DNA of 64,000 nucleotides from Rhizopus arrhizus. Lineage: Eukaryota; Mucoromycota; Mucoromycetes; Mucorales; Rhizopodaceae. Each line of letters begins with the position of its first letter. Positions within the stretch are counted from its first letter, which is position 1. The DNA lies in NCBI GenBank assembly GCA_024220505.1, contig JAKZZE010000003.1, positions 868,001 to 932,000 of the forward strand. Reading direction: 5' to 3'. The notes under the pieces were generated by a model, which was not told the origin of the DNA, ran no database searches, and worked only from the letters and a program-made list of their open reading frames with translations. A program made the translations under genes and the position numbers. Below, in pieces: positions 1 to 11,905 of the stretch.

Positions 1-955
1 GCAATTCCAACAATTGCTGCAGCAACAGCAACAGCAGCAGCAACACCGAGCTTCAGAAGCTGAGGTCGACGCGGCCAAAAAAGAATGCAGTGTAAGTTTA
101 GGACATATTTATTAAATTAGTAATTGTAATTTAATAACTATATTTTATACCTTTCTGTGTCATATAGAGCTATTTAGCAGAATACTACCGTGATTACGTT
201 GTTGGTCGCAGAAGCGAATTTGACTTGGACGTTACCTTCGCCCATAAAAATAACAGAAAAGTCAAGGCATTGTTGTATGAGCAAGCCAGAAAGCACCATC
301 GTTTTGATTTGCTCACCACCTCACATGTAAATGCAATAATTAGGAGCAAGTATTCCTACATGATGAGCAAGGCCAAGGGGAAGACAGTTGTTTCACCAAA
401 AACTACCTGTCGTAGCCGTATAAATACGGTGAGTATTTAATATTTTTGAAGATTATACTATAAAATATAGAAAATACTTACATTGATACCTTACGATAGA
501 AACTCTCTAACAGGAGATCTGTTTATATGGCTAACCCTTCCGCGTTCGACGCCCGTTTCCCGTTCGCTGGTAAAATTCTGACTGTTGACTGGACGTCAGA
601 TGAAGAAGATGGACCAGAGGACGAGAACGGTCGTACGTTCGTGGTCAAACAGCCATCATTTAGAAGCAACGAAGTAAGCAAAATGTTGTTGACAAATTTC
701 ATCTTCTAATATACCTTAATTAATCTATAGGTGGTGCAATTCCACGAAGAGTTGCAAAAAAGATACAAGGAGTCGATGAAGAAAAATGGGGCTCCACCAA
801 CTATTAGAAGAATAATAGAAAACGTTGAAGTGGAGTTCCCCGACAAACTTGATGATGCCGATTTTCCTTCCTGGGCTTTTTCTTCTTCTGCTCTTGGTTT
901 TCCAACCTCTGTTTCTGCTTCTTCCTCTTTTGCTACTTCCAGTTCAATGCAGTAG
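1..955 (+). CDS. 3' part of a four-exon gene of unknown function
   Basis: I do not recognise the product. Exons read 1-91, 168-428, 500-673 and 731-955 (TAG stop). Introns are 92-167, 429-499 and 674-730, each GT..AG with gtaagt/gtgagt/gtaagc donors, and every intron is in phase 0, so the four pieces join without any frame change. The first visible exon is glutamine-rich (CAG/CAA run), followed by a basic segment with many Lys/Arg/Tyr, an acidic patch (DEEDGPEDE) near the third exon, and a Ser/Phe-rich tail. The third acceptor was chosen at 499 because the alternative at 513 breaks the frame. The 5' end is off the window. It converges on the Plavaka-type transposase gene ending at 1112, so it could be a host gene or a second gene of that transposon. 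Confidence 0.6.
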
Positions 956-1000
956 GCATTCTTCCCTTTTTTTTTTCTTGGTTTGTTTCTTCACAAATTG

Positions 1001-1006
1001 AATAAA
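1001..1006 (+). terminator. AATAAA polyadenylation signal of the 1-955 gene
   Basis: AATAAA lies 46 bp after the TAG stop, followed by a T/A-rich tract. The spacing fits a 3' UTR of roughly 50-80 bp. The rest of 956-1111 is (AAT)n and (GAAT)n simple repeat between two convergent stop codons. Confidence 0.45.
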
Positions 1007-1265
1007 ATTTTTTAAAAAAAGTCTATTGAATGATTCTTTAGTAAAATATATAATAAAACAATAATAATAATAATAATAATAAATGAATGAATGAACGCTT
1101 CGACATAGTTTTTACATATAGATCCGTCTTGGGAGAGAAAGTGTAAGAATATGATTATCTAAATATGACTTCACTGCTACTGGATTGTGAATTTTGTGAA
1201 CAGGAAGTATATTTTGTTGTGAGACTGGGTCAAACTGGTTTTTCCATACTTGAATGCCAGTATCA

Positions 1266-4200
1266 CACTACGGCGCAAAAAATCTCCGCATAACACTCAT
1301 TGTAGGCGCGGATTAATAAATAAAGATGCTAAAAATGTCGAATTTAGCATAATTTAGAATAAAATTGGAATAACATTGGAGTAAAACATGATGCTACATG
1401 AACTCTCATACGCTTTCACATAACAATTTAATTGGATGAGGCAAAATTGGAGTAAAATGGAGTAAAATTGGTCTAAAGTATAACAATTTAATTGGACGAG
1501 CCAGACATTAGCTGTTCTGTATATAAGCAGAGTATGGCTATGTTTAATCAATTATGTCCAGTAAAATGGGTAGGTTTATTATTGTATAGGGCAGTATAAA
1601 TGGACAAATTTAAATGATTTAATAATACGATGCTTTATTTATTTTATTATATTATTCATTTGAATAAAAAAAAAAAGTAATAACAAAAAAAAAGTAATAG
1701 CAAAAAAAAAAATAATAATAAAAGAAAAAGAATAATAAAAGAAAAGGAATAATAAAAAAAAAGGAATACAGAATGAACAGATCCAATATAATCGTACGTC
1801 ATTACTTACCTGTCCTCGACAATATTCAATGCAACCCATTTAGCAGATTTAATTACTTTCAACAATCTACATTGCAATCTACATTCAACAGAGTAATTAA
1901 TATTTAAACATATGCAATTTTATTTCTATTTACCAAAATTGTTTTCCTTTTTTTTTTTATCACATGATGGATAATTGTCTTATACAACCATTGTTACTTT
2001 TCCTCAAGTCCGTGCGCCTATGCTTTATTGGGTTTCATAATACTCTATCATCATTGCTGTTATCGTTAATATCATTACAGTTGCTTCATACAAAATCCAC
2101 ATTGCAAAATAAAACAAAGTATTAAAATCTAATAAATAAAAAACATCAGTTAAGAAAAAAGTAACAAGCAAACAAATTATACCTTTTGTCTTGTTCAAAC
2201 ATACTATCTATACAATATGATGTTGGTTAAGGTTCAATCTATCTGAAGCAACATAGAGTATAATTTTACCTAATATCAACAGCATACACAATATGAAACA
2301 ACACACCAAGCATAGTATACAAAAGCAGAGGATGAATAGTTGCGACAAACTGGTCTACAGCATGATAGAGTATTGATTATACAGCTAGGTTGCACACTAC
2401 AGATAGAGTCAGTAAAGTGTCAAGGTAAGGAGCGGAAAGAAATACAAATAAAGATATGAAGAAGAGCAAGGGTTGTTGCATGTTGTAATGTAGCCATAAC
2501 TAAGTTTTCTTTAATTAGTGAACCATTCGTTAAAAACATCTTGTTTGACTAAAGCTCTCGCAATATTTGAAGTAAAAGAATACTAGAGCTTACTATAAGC
2601 AAAGATAAAAAGAAATGGTTAAAAGGAATACAACATTCAACAACTTCATACCCATGCAACATAATAATTGTTATTTTTTTTTTTCATTTGTAATGCGTTG
2701 ACTGTTTGAGCTGATTTAGTTTTAGCTATTTTGTTTTCAAAACATGGTGCATATCAGCAATAACTAAAAGTATCAAAAACTGTTAACAAAGTAGAGTAAT
2801 AATGAATATACGAAAAAAAAAAAAAAAAAGAAAAGAGCCATAAAAAAATAAAAAAATAAAATAATGCTTTAAAATCCATGCAAGTTTATTTCATATAATT
2901 AACGTCATAGGACCAATGGCATTGAAGAATAATAACTAAGCTATATAAAAAAGTACCAACATTACCATCATGGAGATCTAGTCATGACAAGACAATTCTA
3001 AACGACATTTAACAAACAATAGTAGAATTTATTTAACAAAAGATAAAACAATAAAAAGAAAAAGAAACAATTATATTCTTCTCTTTTTATTTTGACGACG
3101 AGAAGTAGGACGAGTGCCAGAACGGGTGGTAGACATAATGGTATGCTTTCCGATCTTTAATACCTTTTTCTTCATTTCATTTATGTAGCCTTCTTTTTTT
3201 TATTTTTTTATGCTTTTATGCCTATGTCTATGATTTAATAACTTCTTTTTCCATGTTCTTTTTTTTAATTACCATCAAAACTCCATCCAAAATATATATC
3301 TAATCTTCTCTTATGTATTGCTGTATTCACGTAAATCACTTTTCGACTATAATCCAAATAAATTCTATGCATATGTTTCTATGCTTAAAACCTTTTACAA
3401 GAAACTATTTTTATACGTTTTGTAGCTGTAATAAAAAAAATCGTTTTAAGAGTTTTTAAACAAAGCTTCAGGTTTTGTATCTGTTAACAAGTTGCACTGC
3501 AAAATGATATGTTATTTGACACCTTCCATTATCTCTACAGTGTTACGTTGTTGTTAAAGGGATTTATAGCCTTATATCCAATATGCTAATCAAAATAAGA
3601 TTTTTTTCATTATGAGTACTGAACTTGTATTTTTTTTTTTTTTTTTTTCCTACCAAATAAAGACTTTTTTTCTACTAAATATTTCATAAAGCATAGGACT
3701 AAACGGAATGTAGCTCATATACTATAAACATACATTAGATGCAATGTATATCAACAAACGATCACTATTTACCTTAAAAAAAAAGCTAATTCTTGTTAAA
3801 TAATTGTAAAAACTAGATTAAGGTACAAGATAAATAATAACAGTTTAATTGTTAGCAAGTGTTTAGAATAGTAAAAATAATTACGAGCCGTAAGAATTTC
3901 GTAGCAGGATTACATGAAGAAAGAAAAGAAGTACAATCGGAAGTTTCTTGTACTTTTTGAAACGCTTGTAAGTTATAACGACGTCATCCTAGAGCATTTG
4001 CAAACTCGTTTTTTTTTTTATTACAATTATTTTTGAAATTCGGTTTATTTTAATTCATGATTACAACAACTATTAGTAGTCAAACAGATTGAATTCCTTT
4101 GGCTTCAATTAAACTGACTATAACAGAGAAAAAGTATAATAACAAAGGACAACCTACTCAAATCAATATTTTTACCCAATGAAGAAGTAATTTAAACAAA

Positions 4201-5155
4201 TTACTTTATTGTATATGGTCTGAATTTGATAATAGTTTATACAACTCTTTTTTATATCTATTACGCATTTATATTCTTCAGTTTATTTCCCCATATCTAA
4301 TACAAAAAAATAAAGATTCACAACTATGACAAATTACTCTCAGTTCAATTAACATAAAAAGTTTGTAATGTAACTCGACTAGTAAAAGTATAATGAAGCA
4401 GTACTACAATTGGATACAAAGAAAAGTTACAGCAATCAAAGCATATCTTGTTTAAATTTGCTAAAATAAATAGAACTAAAGGCACAGGTGCATTACTGAC
4501 TCTTTGCCATAATGCTTACATGTCTTCTTTTTCACATTTTAAGTTTCCATTAAAAACATATCAGCTAGAGCACAAGATGTGGAAGTGGTTTAAGATACGA
4601 CAATTGACAGAGGCATAAAAAACGTAAGCTTTGTTCTTTTTTTTTACATTTTTGGCAGTAATGGAGCTATAAGTTGTCTCTTTTTTTGTTGTTGCAAATT
4701 ATCAATTATAAAAACAACCACAAAATATAGTTCAAGATAGAAACAAAAAAGAGAGTCGCAGAACATTTTTTTTTTTAAAAAAATAAAAAATTGTACGCAA
4801 TCTACTTTCTTTGTAATTGCTTAAAAAAACTAATGAAAAGGAATCTTTTTTACGACCATTACAATCATAATGCAGAAAAATGCAAGTTGTGTAATATCGG
4901 TTCGTTACGTCTTTTAACAGCAAAACTCAGGTTTTATATAGTTTAAAAAGTGATTTTGCCAAGTAGATCCAGCCCATTTCAATATTTACCTGCAAAAAAA
5001 AAAAAAAAAGTGGAGCAATAAAAATGAATAGAGCATTTTAAGAAAAAATGCGGAGAACAACCAAAAAATAAACTCAAAAATACACCAGAAGCGCTGTAAA
5101 AAAATGCTGCAACGAGTATTCGTATCCTTCAAGCAGGATTCTTTGCGCCGTAGTG
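1266..5155. mobile_element. N-A: non-autonomous CACTA-type element (CACTACGGCGC family)
   Basis: Both ends carry the 14-bp inverted repeat CACTACGGCGCAAA (left at 1266, complement ending at 5155), flanked by the 3-bp duplication TCA (1263-1265 and 5156-5158), as expected for CACTA/EnSpm elements. It sits in the last exon of P1, whose frame is restored when the element and one TCA are removed. The 3.9-kb interior is AT-rich with long A/T runs and no transposase. A second partial copy in opposite orientation lies at 15913-17288 and matches 5155 down to about 3825. It must be moved by a transposase supplied elsewhere. Confidence 0.85.
3071..3136 (-). other. Small Arg/Lys-rich ORF (21 codons) inside N-A
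   Basis: An ATG at 3136 opens a 21-residue frame rich in Arg, Ser, Thr and Lys, ending RRQNKKRRI at TAA 3071-3073. Its G+C content is visibly higher than the A/T runs around it, which made it stand out. It could be a relic exon captured by the element or chance; no splice partners were found. Confidence 0.15.
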
Positions 5156-5270
5156 TCATCAAAGGAGGAAAAGTGATGGGTCGCATGGCTGTACCAATTG
5201 ACAAATGCAAAGTAATGAGTGTAGTTGTTAAATGAATGTGTGAAAAAATAAGAAATTTGACCAATGCGTA

Positions 5271-6873
5271 CAGTAAGGGACAAAATCAGTCCGTTTTTTG
5301 GTTTTTTCGCAATGCCTCGCCGGGAATTAAACTTAGGGCTTCGCTTTGCTGACGAAACATTTGCACGCAAGCTAGACAAAATTATTGGTGTAATCTAACT
5401 GCTTCTACCACCATTTTCTCTGTAGTTATGGCGGAAAAAGTGATTTTCCGTGATTGTTGCTAACGCCCGATTTTACATTAGACACCATATCTCCAGAAAC
5501 AGTCACTGGACTGACTTGAGGTTTAGTTTGGTACGTCTTATGACGTCAGTGAACGCTAACGTGTTCTCGTATTTTAGCTTCTTTTATTTTTTTACATTTT
5601 TTCTTTTTCCTCATTTACCTCATCTCAGATTAGCCAAACACGCCATGACAGCAAAGAATGCCGACAAACATGCCCAAATTGAAAACATGTTGAACCACTC
5701 CATTCCATGGGATGTAATTAAAAAAAAAGTAGGCTGTGGAAAGTCCATGATTCGAAGAATTTCAAGGAAAACCAAGTTGCAGTCAAAAAATAGCGCGGGT
5801 AGACATCGTTTACTCACACCTAGGGAGGAAACCAAAGCAGCTAGAGACATAAGACTTGGCTTATCTAAAAGCGCAGCCGATGCTTCCTTTGGCGTTAAAA
5901 AACCAGATCAAATGGTCAATCCAAAAACAATTGCTCGTACTTTGAAACGCAAAGGTCTAAAATCGACTAAGAAAAAGACGGCACTTCCACTTAATAATGA
6001 CAAGCAAAAGGCACGATATGATTGGGCAAAGGCTCATAAAGACTGGTCCGAGACTGATTGGGAACGCGTTGTCTTTTCTGATGAGACAAAGATCCAAAAA
6101 AGAGGGTCTAATGGCCTAGAATACGCTTGGAAAGAGGATAATGCACCTTATCGAGACCATCACTACAAAAAGAAACATGCTTATGGAGGAGGCGGGATCA
6201 TGCTTTGGAGTTGCATAACTATACATGGAGGGGGCTACATGTCCTGGCTACAAAGTAATGTAAATGGTGAGCTATACACGTCAGTACTTGAGGAGGAATA
6301 CAAGGAGACATTGAAGTATTATGGCCTGCAAAGTAAGGACATGATCTTTCAACAAGATAATGCAAGCATCCATTGTGCTTCAGCTCCTTCAAAATGGTTC
6401 CAAAAGAACAAGATTAAGCTCCTGAGTTGGCCAGCATACTCCCCTGACCTTAACCCAATTGAAAATGCATGGGCCATGCTTAAAAAGAAGGAACAGATGA
6501 CAAGACCACCTTCTTCTGTGGTTGAGACTGACGAAGCATTTTTTGACCGGGTTTCGAAGCTTTGGTATGACCTAGCAACTCCAGAGTACTGTAGAAACCT
6601 TATTCACTCTATGCCCCGTCGAGTTCGGGACGTAATCCAGCGTAAGGGCCGCGATACCAAGTACTAATCGAAATTAAAAAAAATAAAAATACATTATTTT
6701 CAATATATCTTCTTATAACATGGCGGAAAATAAAAAATACCATTTCCGACAAATATTGTCAACTTTGTTGAAGGAAGAGACAAATTTTTCGTCCGCAAAG
6801 CAGAGCTCTAAGCTTAATTCCCGGCGAGGCATTGCGAAAAAACCAAAAAACGGACTGATTTTGTCCCTTACTG
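5271..6873 (+). mobile_element. Tc1 element A, inserted in P1
   Basis: Tc1/mariner element of 1603 bp. Terminal inverted repeats start CAGTAAGGGACAAAATCAG and are identical for about 60 bp, then imperfect to about 97 bp (5271-5367, 6777-6873). The left flank is TA (5269-5270); the right flank is now TG (6874-6875), most simply a mutated TA duplication. The insertion is in the last exon of P1, and the stop codon of the truncated P1 frame is read from the TIR. Confidence 0.93.
5645..6667 (+). CDS. Tc1/mariner DDE transposase (element A), intact
   Basis: A 340-residue transposase that should bind its own TIRs and catalyse TA-targeted cut-and-paste. The ATG at 5645 was chosen because upstream in-frame codons encode a Phe-rich stretch unlike the family. 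An N-terminal helix-turn-helix region (residues about 8-100) precedes the catalytic core: VVFSDETKI (first Asp), IFQQDNASIH (second Asp) and SPDLNPIENAW (Glu), with 34 residues between the second Asp and Glu. GGGGIMLWSCI is the usual glycine-rich motif. No stop or frameshift is seen, and the length is normal for Tc1. It is one of two intact Tc1 transposases here. Confidence 0.93.
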   Translation: MTAKNADKHAQIENMLNHSIPWDVIKKKVGCGKSMIRRISRKTKLQSKNSAGRHRLLTPREETKAARDIRLGLSKSAADASFGVKKPDQMVNPKTIARTLKRKGLKSTKKKTALPLNNDKQKARYDWAKAHKDWSETDWERVVFSDETKIQKRGSNGLEYAWKEDNAPYRDHHYKKKHAYGGGGIMLWSCITIHGGGYMSWLQSNVNGELYTSVLEEEYKETLKYYGLQSKDMIFQQDNASIHCASAPSKWFQKNKIKLLSWPAYSPDLNPIENAWAMLKKKEQMTRPPSSVVETDEAFFDRVSKLWYDLATPEYCRNLIHSMPRRVRDVIQRKGRDTKY

Positions 6874-9639
6874 TGTTTCATTGTTGATAATAGCTTGGAT
6901 AATGCAGGAGGATGAAGAAGTTGAATTATTATTTGATGACGTATATTTTTGTCCAAGCAAGTTTATATTTTTAAATGAATGAATAATATTGCTGATAAAT
7001 GTGTCAGGGATGAGTGCATAGGTATAGGTGTAGTAATTAATCAATTGTTCATAGTGTTCTGGGCATATAAGTTGGGTTCGATTGTCGAAATTTAAAGGAA
7101 AGGATGTGGGTGGCAGAGGCTCACTACCAGTTATTGTTGAATTGAATAAGCTAGGTCCGTCTATGAAACGAGAGTAATCAAATGGCGTTAAACCACTCTC
7201 GTCATTCGTAACCTCACCTATCTTTTCTATAAATTTAATTAGTAGGAGTATGTCTTCGTTTGTTGAATTGATAAAGGAATGTAAAGAATATACTAGATCT
7301 TGTGTGTGAACATTTTGAATGAACATAGTAGCATAAGTTGTTTCAAATCCAGTCTTAAAATTGATGTTTATATGTTTCATATCGCCATTAAGACGTTCAA
7401 AGCCATAAAGCCAAAAAGAGTATGATGGACCAAAGTCCAGGAAGCTTTCTTTCAAATGGAGATGCATATGCATATTTGGAGTGGGCATAGATTCACCATA
7501 CAGCTCGACACAGGTCTTGCCAAAGTTTTTCATCAATAGATGTGCGGTATCTATGTCTTCTACTGTGATGGAAGGGCCAGTGACCAACTTTACAGCATCG
7601 ACATACCGCAACCAGTTTGTAAAATGTTCACCTGCCAGCTTTTGTTTGAGCAGGAAAGGTGACAGCACAACAACCCAAGTTCTCCACTCATCTGATTTCA
7701 TATTGGCAAAAGCACCAGAGATTTTTCCTATTTTTTTTTAAAAAAAAAGAAAAAAAAAATAAGTATTTTGCTCCACCATGAAATAAAGCTTTATTCCATG
7801 TATATAAAAACACGATCAAGCAGTATTACATACCTTCAGATAGCTTAGCATATTGCTGAGGAACGATGATAGTGGTCGACTCTGCTGCCATTGCTGGAAA
7901 ATCAGTAGAAACAAGCAAGCCAAAATCCTGCCAGACTTCAATCATTTTTTTGGGTGTTCCAAGAAACAAGTTATGCATTGGATCGACAGTTACATATCTC
8001 ACCACATCAAAGTAAGGAAGTCGATGTACTTCACTCCACTTTGTACCAGAACTTGCCTGTTTTTCTTCTTGTTGTGCCTTGTGCGTAGCAGTCAACCAGT
8101 CATACGCATCAAATCTTTGCTGTTCCCACGTTCTTTGCACCCAGTTTTCATCGTTGAAATCAGAAAAGTTTGGCTTTGAAGACCTGGTACCAGTTGATAG
8201 ACGGCCAAAAGCAGTTGAGCACTTGTTACATGCTTTAGTAGCCATGGCGCCCATGTATCCAGCTACTTTTCTTGCTGCAGGCATATCACACTTGATGGAC
8301 ATCAATGCCACACGAACTACTTCTCCGTTAGGATTTTCGTAAGTGGGCATTACAACACCATTGTACAGTACAAGCAATTCATCTACCAATGGCTTCAAGA
8401 AGTTTTGGATTTGATCATCATTGGGCTCATGTGGTCCAGGAATAACACCTGCCAAAACGATGTTGGAAAACTTCATACGTGTATTTCTTGGTAGGTTGTT
8501 AATTGCAAGGTAAATGGCACCACTAGAATGCTTCATGTTGTCACTTGGCTGGAACCAATCCACATTCAAGGATACCATCAATGATCTTGGTTGACTGGTA
8601 AAAATTTGCCCGTTTGAATCCACAAGCTGATTCCAAACTCTGCCATCGTATATGTCGAACATGACATCTTCATCAACTGATCTTCTTCTCCATTGCTCAA
8701 TTTGTTGTTCAAAACTGGGTCGCATAAAGAACTTTTTTAAAGTCTCAGTAATTGAGTTGTAGGGATACTCAGGCACTGGCTTTAAACTGCTGCCTACAAA
8801 AAGAGCATTTCCACATGGTTGTGCTTGTCGATAAGGGTTGTTAGGGAAGCGTACATAACCACAGGAGCGAGAATGCAAGCTTCCAGAAGTGTAAACGCTT
8901 CGACAAGCAGAGCAAACAAGAAAACGAGACAAACCATTACTGGCAGAGGAATAATTGACCATAGTACGGGCAGTAGAGATCTTTGTAGGAATCTCCATAC
9001 CATGGCCAAGAGAACGGACAAAGAAGGAAAGAAAGGCCAACAAGTCTTCACCGGCTTTCACCGAGAGGTGCTTTGCTTGAAAAAGCACAATGAACAACAG
9101 CAAAAGGTGACGAAGCTGTTCTTCATTACTCATTCCCTCCTCTTCGTCAACCTTCATTTCGTCTAACATGTTGCAAAATACATTTCAATAAATAAAACCT
9201 TTCGTATATTAAATACTTTGTTGATTAAAAATATACCTTCAGTTGCTGGCTCAGGAATGGCTGATGAGTATTCGACAGTTTCCTCCCCGTTGTCGTTAGC
9301 TTCAGATACTCTTCTTGATTCTATTTTTTTTTTTTTTTTTTTTTTTTGAACATTAGCACATTTGGAATTTTTATTAAAAAATAAAACAAAAACCTCTATT
9401 TCTAACTCTGTCGATAAGTTCATGGCCTCTTACAGTTCTCTTTGCAAGCATTCTAAATCCATTGGGATGGTTGCTGCATTCAGAACAGGTGCAAATAATT
9501 TTGGTGGCGTTGAAGTTGTTCATGTTTATATTTTTTAAATTTGGAAATAGTAAAGAAAATAGATAGAAAGAGAAAATATGCCTGATAAAAAAAAAAAACG
9601 TTAAATTTAAAAAACAAAGTCGGTGCTTAAAGTAACCTT

Positions 9640-9772
9640 TTTTTTTTCCCTTGTTTTGTTTCATGGAATGCACGAGATGCCCAAGATACAAAAGATACAA
9701 AAGAAAACTCAAGTATTGGTCAAATATAAGTTTATAAAAAAAAAATAACAACAACCAAGTCTAATATCGGTT

Positions 9773-9807
<35 letters not shown>

Positions 9808-10837
9808 TTAGAAATTCCTAATGGGACACATTCGGATGATGAACATTAACCTCATGAGAGAAGCTGTTCTTTCCAACATGATAAAGCTATAAGAATATCA
9901 AACTTATATTACTGCTTGCTGCTGAAAATCTCTTTTTAGTAAAGGAAGCTGCCACTGCTAACATTTCTAATGGCTAATGGCTAATTGCAAATTACATCAT
10001 GTGCAAACACAAAGTAAGTAATGAACTAGTATAAGTTTAAAAACATATATTCTATTATATTATCTGTCATAAAAAATAATAAAGCAATCTATTTACTTGA
10101 AAAACAAAAACTTTTGCTTGTATTTGTCAATTATAACTGCCTTGTAATAAAATGTGGGCAAAGCTTCTTTCTTCTTAGAATATACAAGTATTCTTTTGTT
10201 ATAACATAAAAGCATTTGCATTTCTATAAAGTATATTTGCTCTAGATTATTGTTTTCATTTGAATAAGGAACCTTTTATTGCTATATTCTTTTTTTTTTC
10301 GCTGTCTTTTTTTTAACTTTGTCTTTTTTTTTAACTTTGTCTTTTTTTTTTACTTTTAATCTTTCAGCTTCTTTTTTTTTTTTTTTTTTTTTACTAAACG
10401 CAACTATTTTGTTACGTTCTGTTACACATTTCCAATGAGCTTAGCTAAAGATCACAGATTGCCTTCCTAATATGTATTCTTCTGTACAAAATAATCGCAC
10501 GGTGCTTTTGATTTCCGCATTTTGCCCTCAAAAATAAAAAAAGAAAATATCGGTCTTTAAACAATGGAGAGAAATACGCTTTCCAAAAAAAGATCGTTTG
10601 TAAAAAAAGACATTTCTTTAAAAATGTGAATAACTCCATGAATATTTACCCTACAAATAAAATAATAACATCGTTAAATTTCTTTATTTTTTTCTCATCT
10701 AAATCGTTTTTCAAAATTCGAAAACGATCAATACAGCAAGATTTAATTTTTTTCACGAAAAAAAGTAACAATTTGTTACCCAAACGAAGAGCAATCTTGC
10801 GCAATCCGGTACCTAATTGGAACGATTATTTGCAGTG
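9640..10837 (-). mobile_element. Y: 5' terminal region of the P1 transposon (CACTGCAAATAAT end)
   Basis: The outer end at 10837 reads, on the minus strand, CACTGCAAATAATCG, the same terminus as elements X and Z. From 10837 to roughly 9640 it matches the first ~1.2 kb of Z (37185 on, nearly identical at the tip) and of X (10841 on, diverged over the first ~120 bp). The match stops about 120 bp before the P1 start codon, so Y is best read as the promoter-side end of the autonomous P1 element. The left boundary is approximate. No left terminus of P1 is visible; it may lie beyond position 1. Confidence 0.65.
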
Positions 10838-10840
10838 AAG

Positions 10841-11872
10841 CACTGCAAATAATGTTGCGCCTTTGACGTAGAATTCTGATATCGGTGACAGTCATAGGTC
10901 CACAGATTTTAAAGTTTTTTTTTAAAAAAACATTATATCTTGCTGTATTGGTCATTTTCGAAATATGAAAAAAGATTTAGATACGAAAAAAATAAAGAAA
11001 TTAAGTAATGTTATTTTTTTCATTGTAAGGTAAATATTCATAAAGTTATTCACGTTTTAAAAAAATGTCTTTTTTTTTACAGATGATCTTTTTTTGGAAA
11101 GCTTGTTCTCCTCTATCGTTGAAAGACCGATATCTTCTTTTTTATTTTTGAGGGCAAAATGCGGAAAACAAAAACACATTGTGATTATTTTGATCAGAAG
11201 AATACATATTAGGAAGGCAGTCTGTGCTTTTTAGCTTAGCTCATTAGAAACGTGTAACAGAATGTAACAAAATAGTTGCGTTTGGGAAAAAAAAAGAAGC
11301 TGAAAAATTAAAAGTAAAAAAAAAAAAGACAAAGTTAAAAAAAAAAAGACCTAGTGAAAAAAAAAAAAAAAAAAAAAAAAGAGCATAGCAATAAAATGTT
11401 ACTTATTCAAATGAAAACAATAACCTAACAGTAAACATGTTTTATAAAAATACAAATGCTTTTACATTATAACAAAAGAATACGTGTATATTCTAAAAAG
11501 AATAAAAAAAAAAGAAGCTTTGTTAACATCTTGTTACAAGGCAATTATAATTAATAGATACAAGCACAATTTTCTTGTTTTTTAAGTAAATAAAGTGCTT
11601 TATTATTTTTTATGACAAATAATATAAAAGAATATATGTTTTTAAGCTTATATTAGTTCATTACTTACTTTATGTTTGCACATGGGTGTAATTTGCCATT
11701 AGCCATTAGCCATTAGAGATGTTAACATTGCCAACTTCCTTTATCAAAAAGGGCTTTTCAACAACAAGCAACAATATAAGTTTGATATTCTTATAGTTTT
11801 ATCGTGTTAAAACGAACAACTTTGCTCATGTGGCTCATGTTCGTCATCCGAATGTGTCCCATTAGGAATTCC

Positions 11873-11905
<33 letters not shown>

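Larger units (their letters stand above)
1112..9523 (-). pseudogene. P1: Plavaka-type (CACTA superfamily) transposase gene, interrupted by two transposons
   Basis: Transposase of the Plavaka/Tnp2 type, expected to cut and paste CACTA-like DNA. Exons on the minus strand: 9394-9523 (ATG at 9523), 9237-9320, 7834-9162, then a last exon now in three blocks: 6876-7727, 5159-5270 and 1112-1265. Introns 9321-9393, 9163-9236 and 7728-7833 are GT..AG. Removing the Tc1 (5271-6873) and the CACTA element (1266-5155) with one target copy each gives exactly 2661 nt, 886 residues plus stop. Visible parts: an N-terminal CxC..C motif (CTCSEC), a Cys-rich zinc-ribbon-like segment (CSACRSVY) near residue 155, NVDWF near 275, IPGPHEP, VDPMHNLFLG near 475 and FERLNGD near 625, which I take as the D, D, E region. 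The C-terminus after both insertions reads on sensibly (LPVHKIH, LPRRIYM). The gene is broken now but its frame is not decayed, so both hits are probably recent. Confidence 0.85.

Noticed and set aside
1261..5158. First read as plain intergenic DNA, with the P1 C-terminus ending at 5074
   Set aside because: CACTACGGCGC at 1266 and its complement at 5155 with TCA on both sides, plus the continuing P1 frame left of 1266, show it is an inserted element; the stop at 5074 belongs to the insertion.
10300..11400. Possible CRISPR-like or tandem array because of repeated TTTTTTAACTTTGTC units
   Set aside because: Only simple poly-T/A repeats inside the CACTG elements, mirrored in X and Z; no spaced unique sequence.
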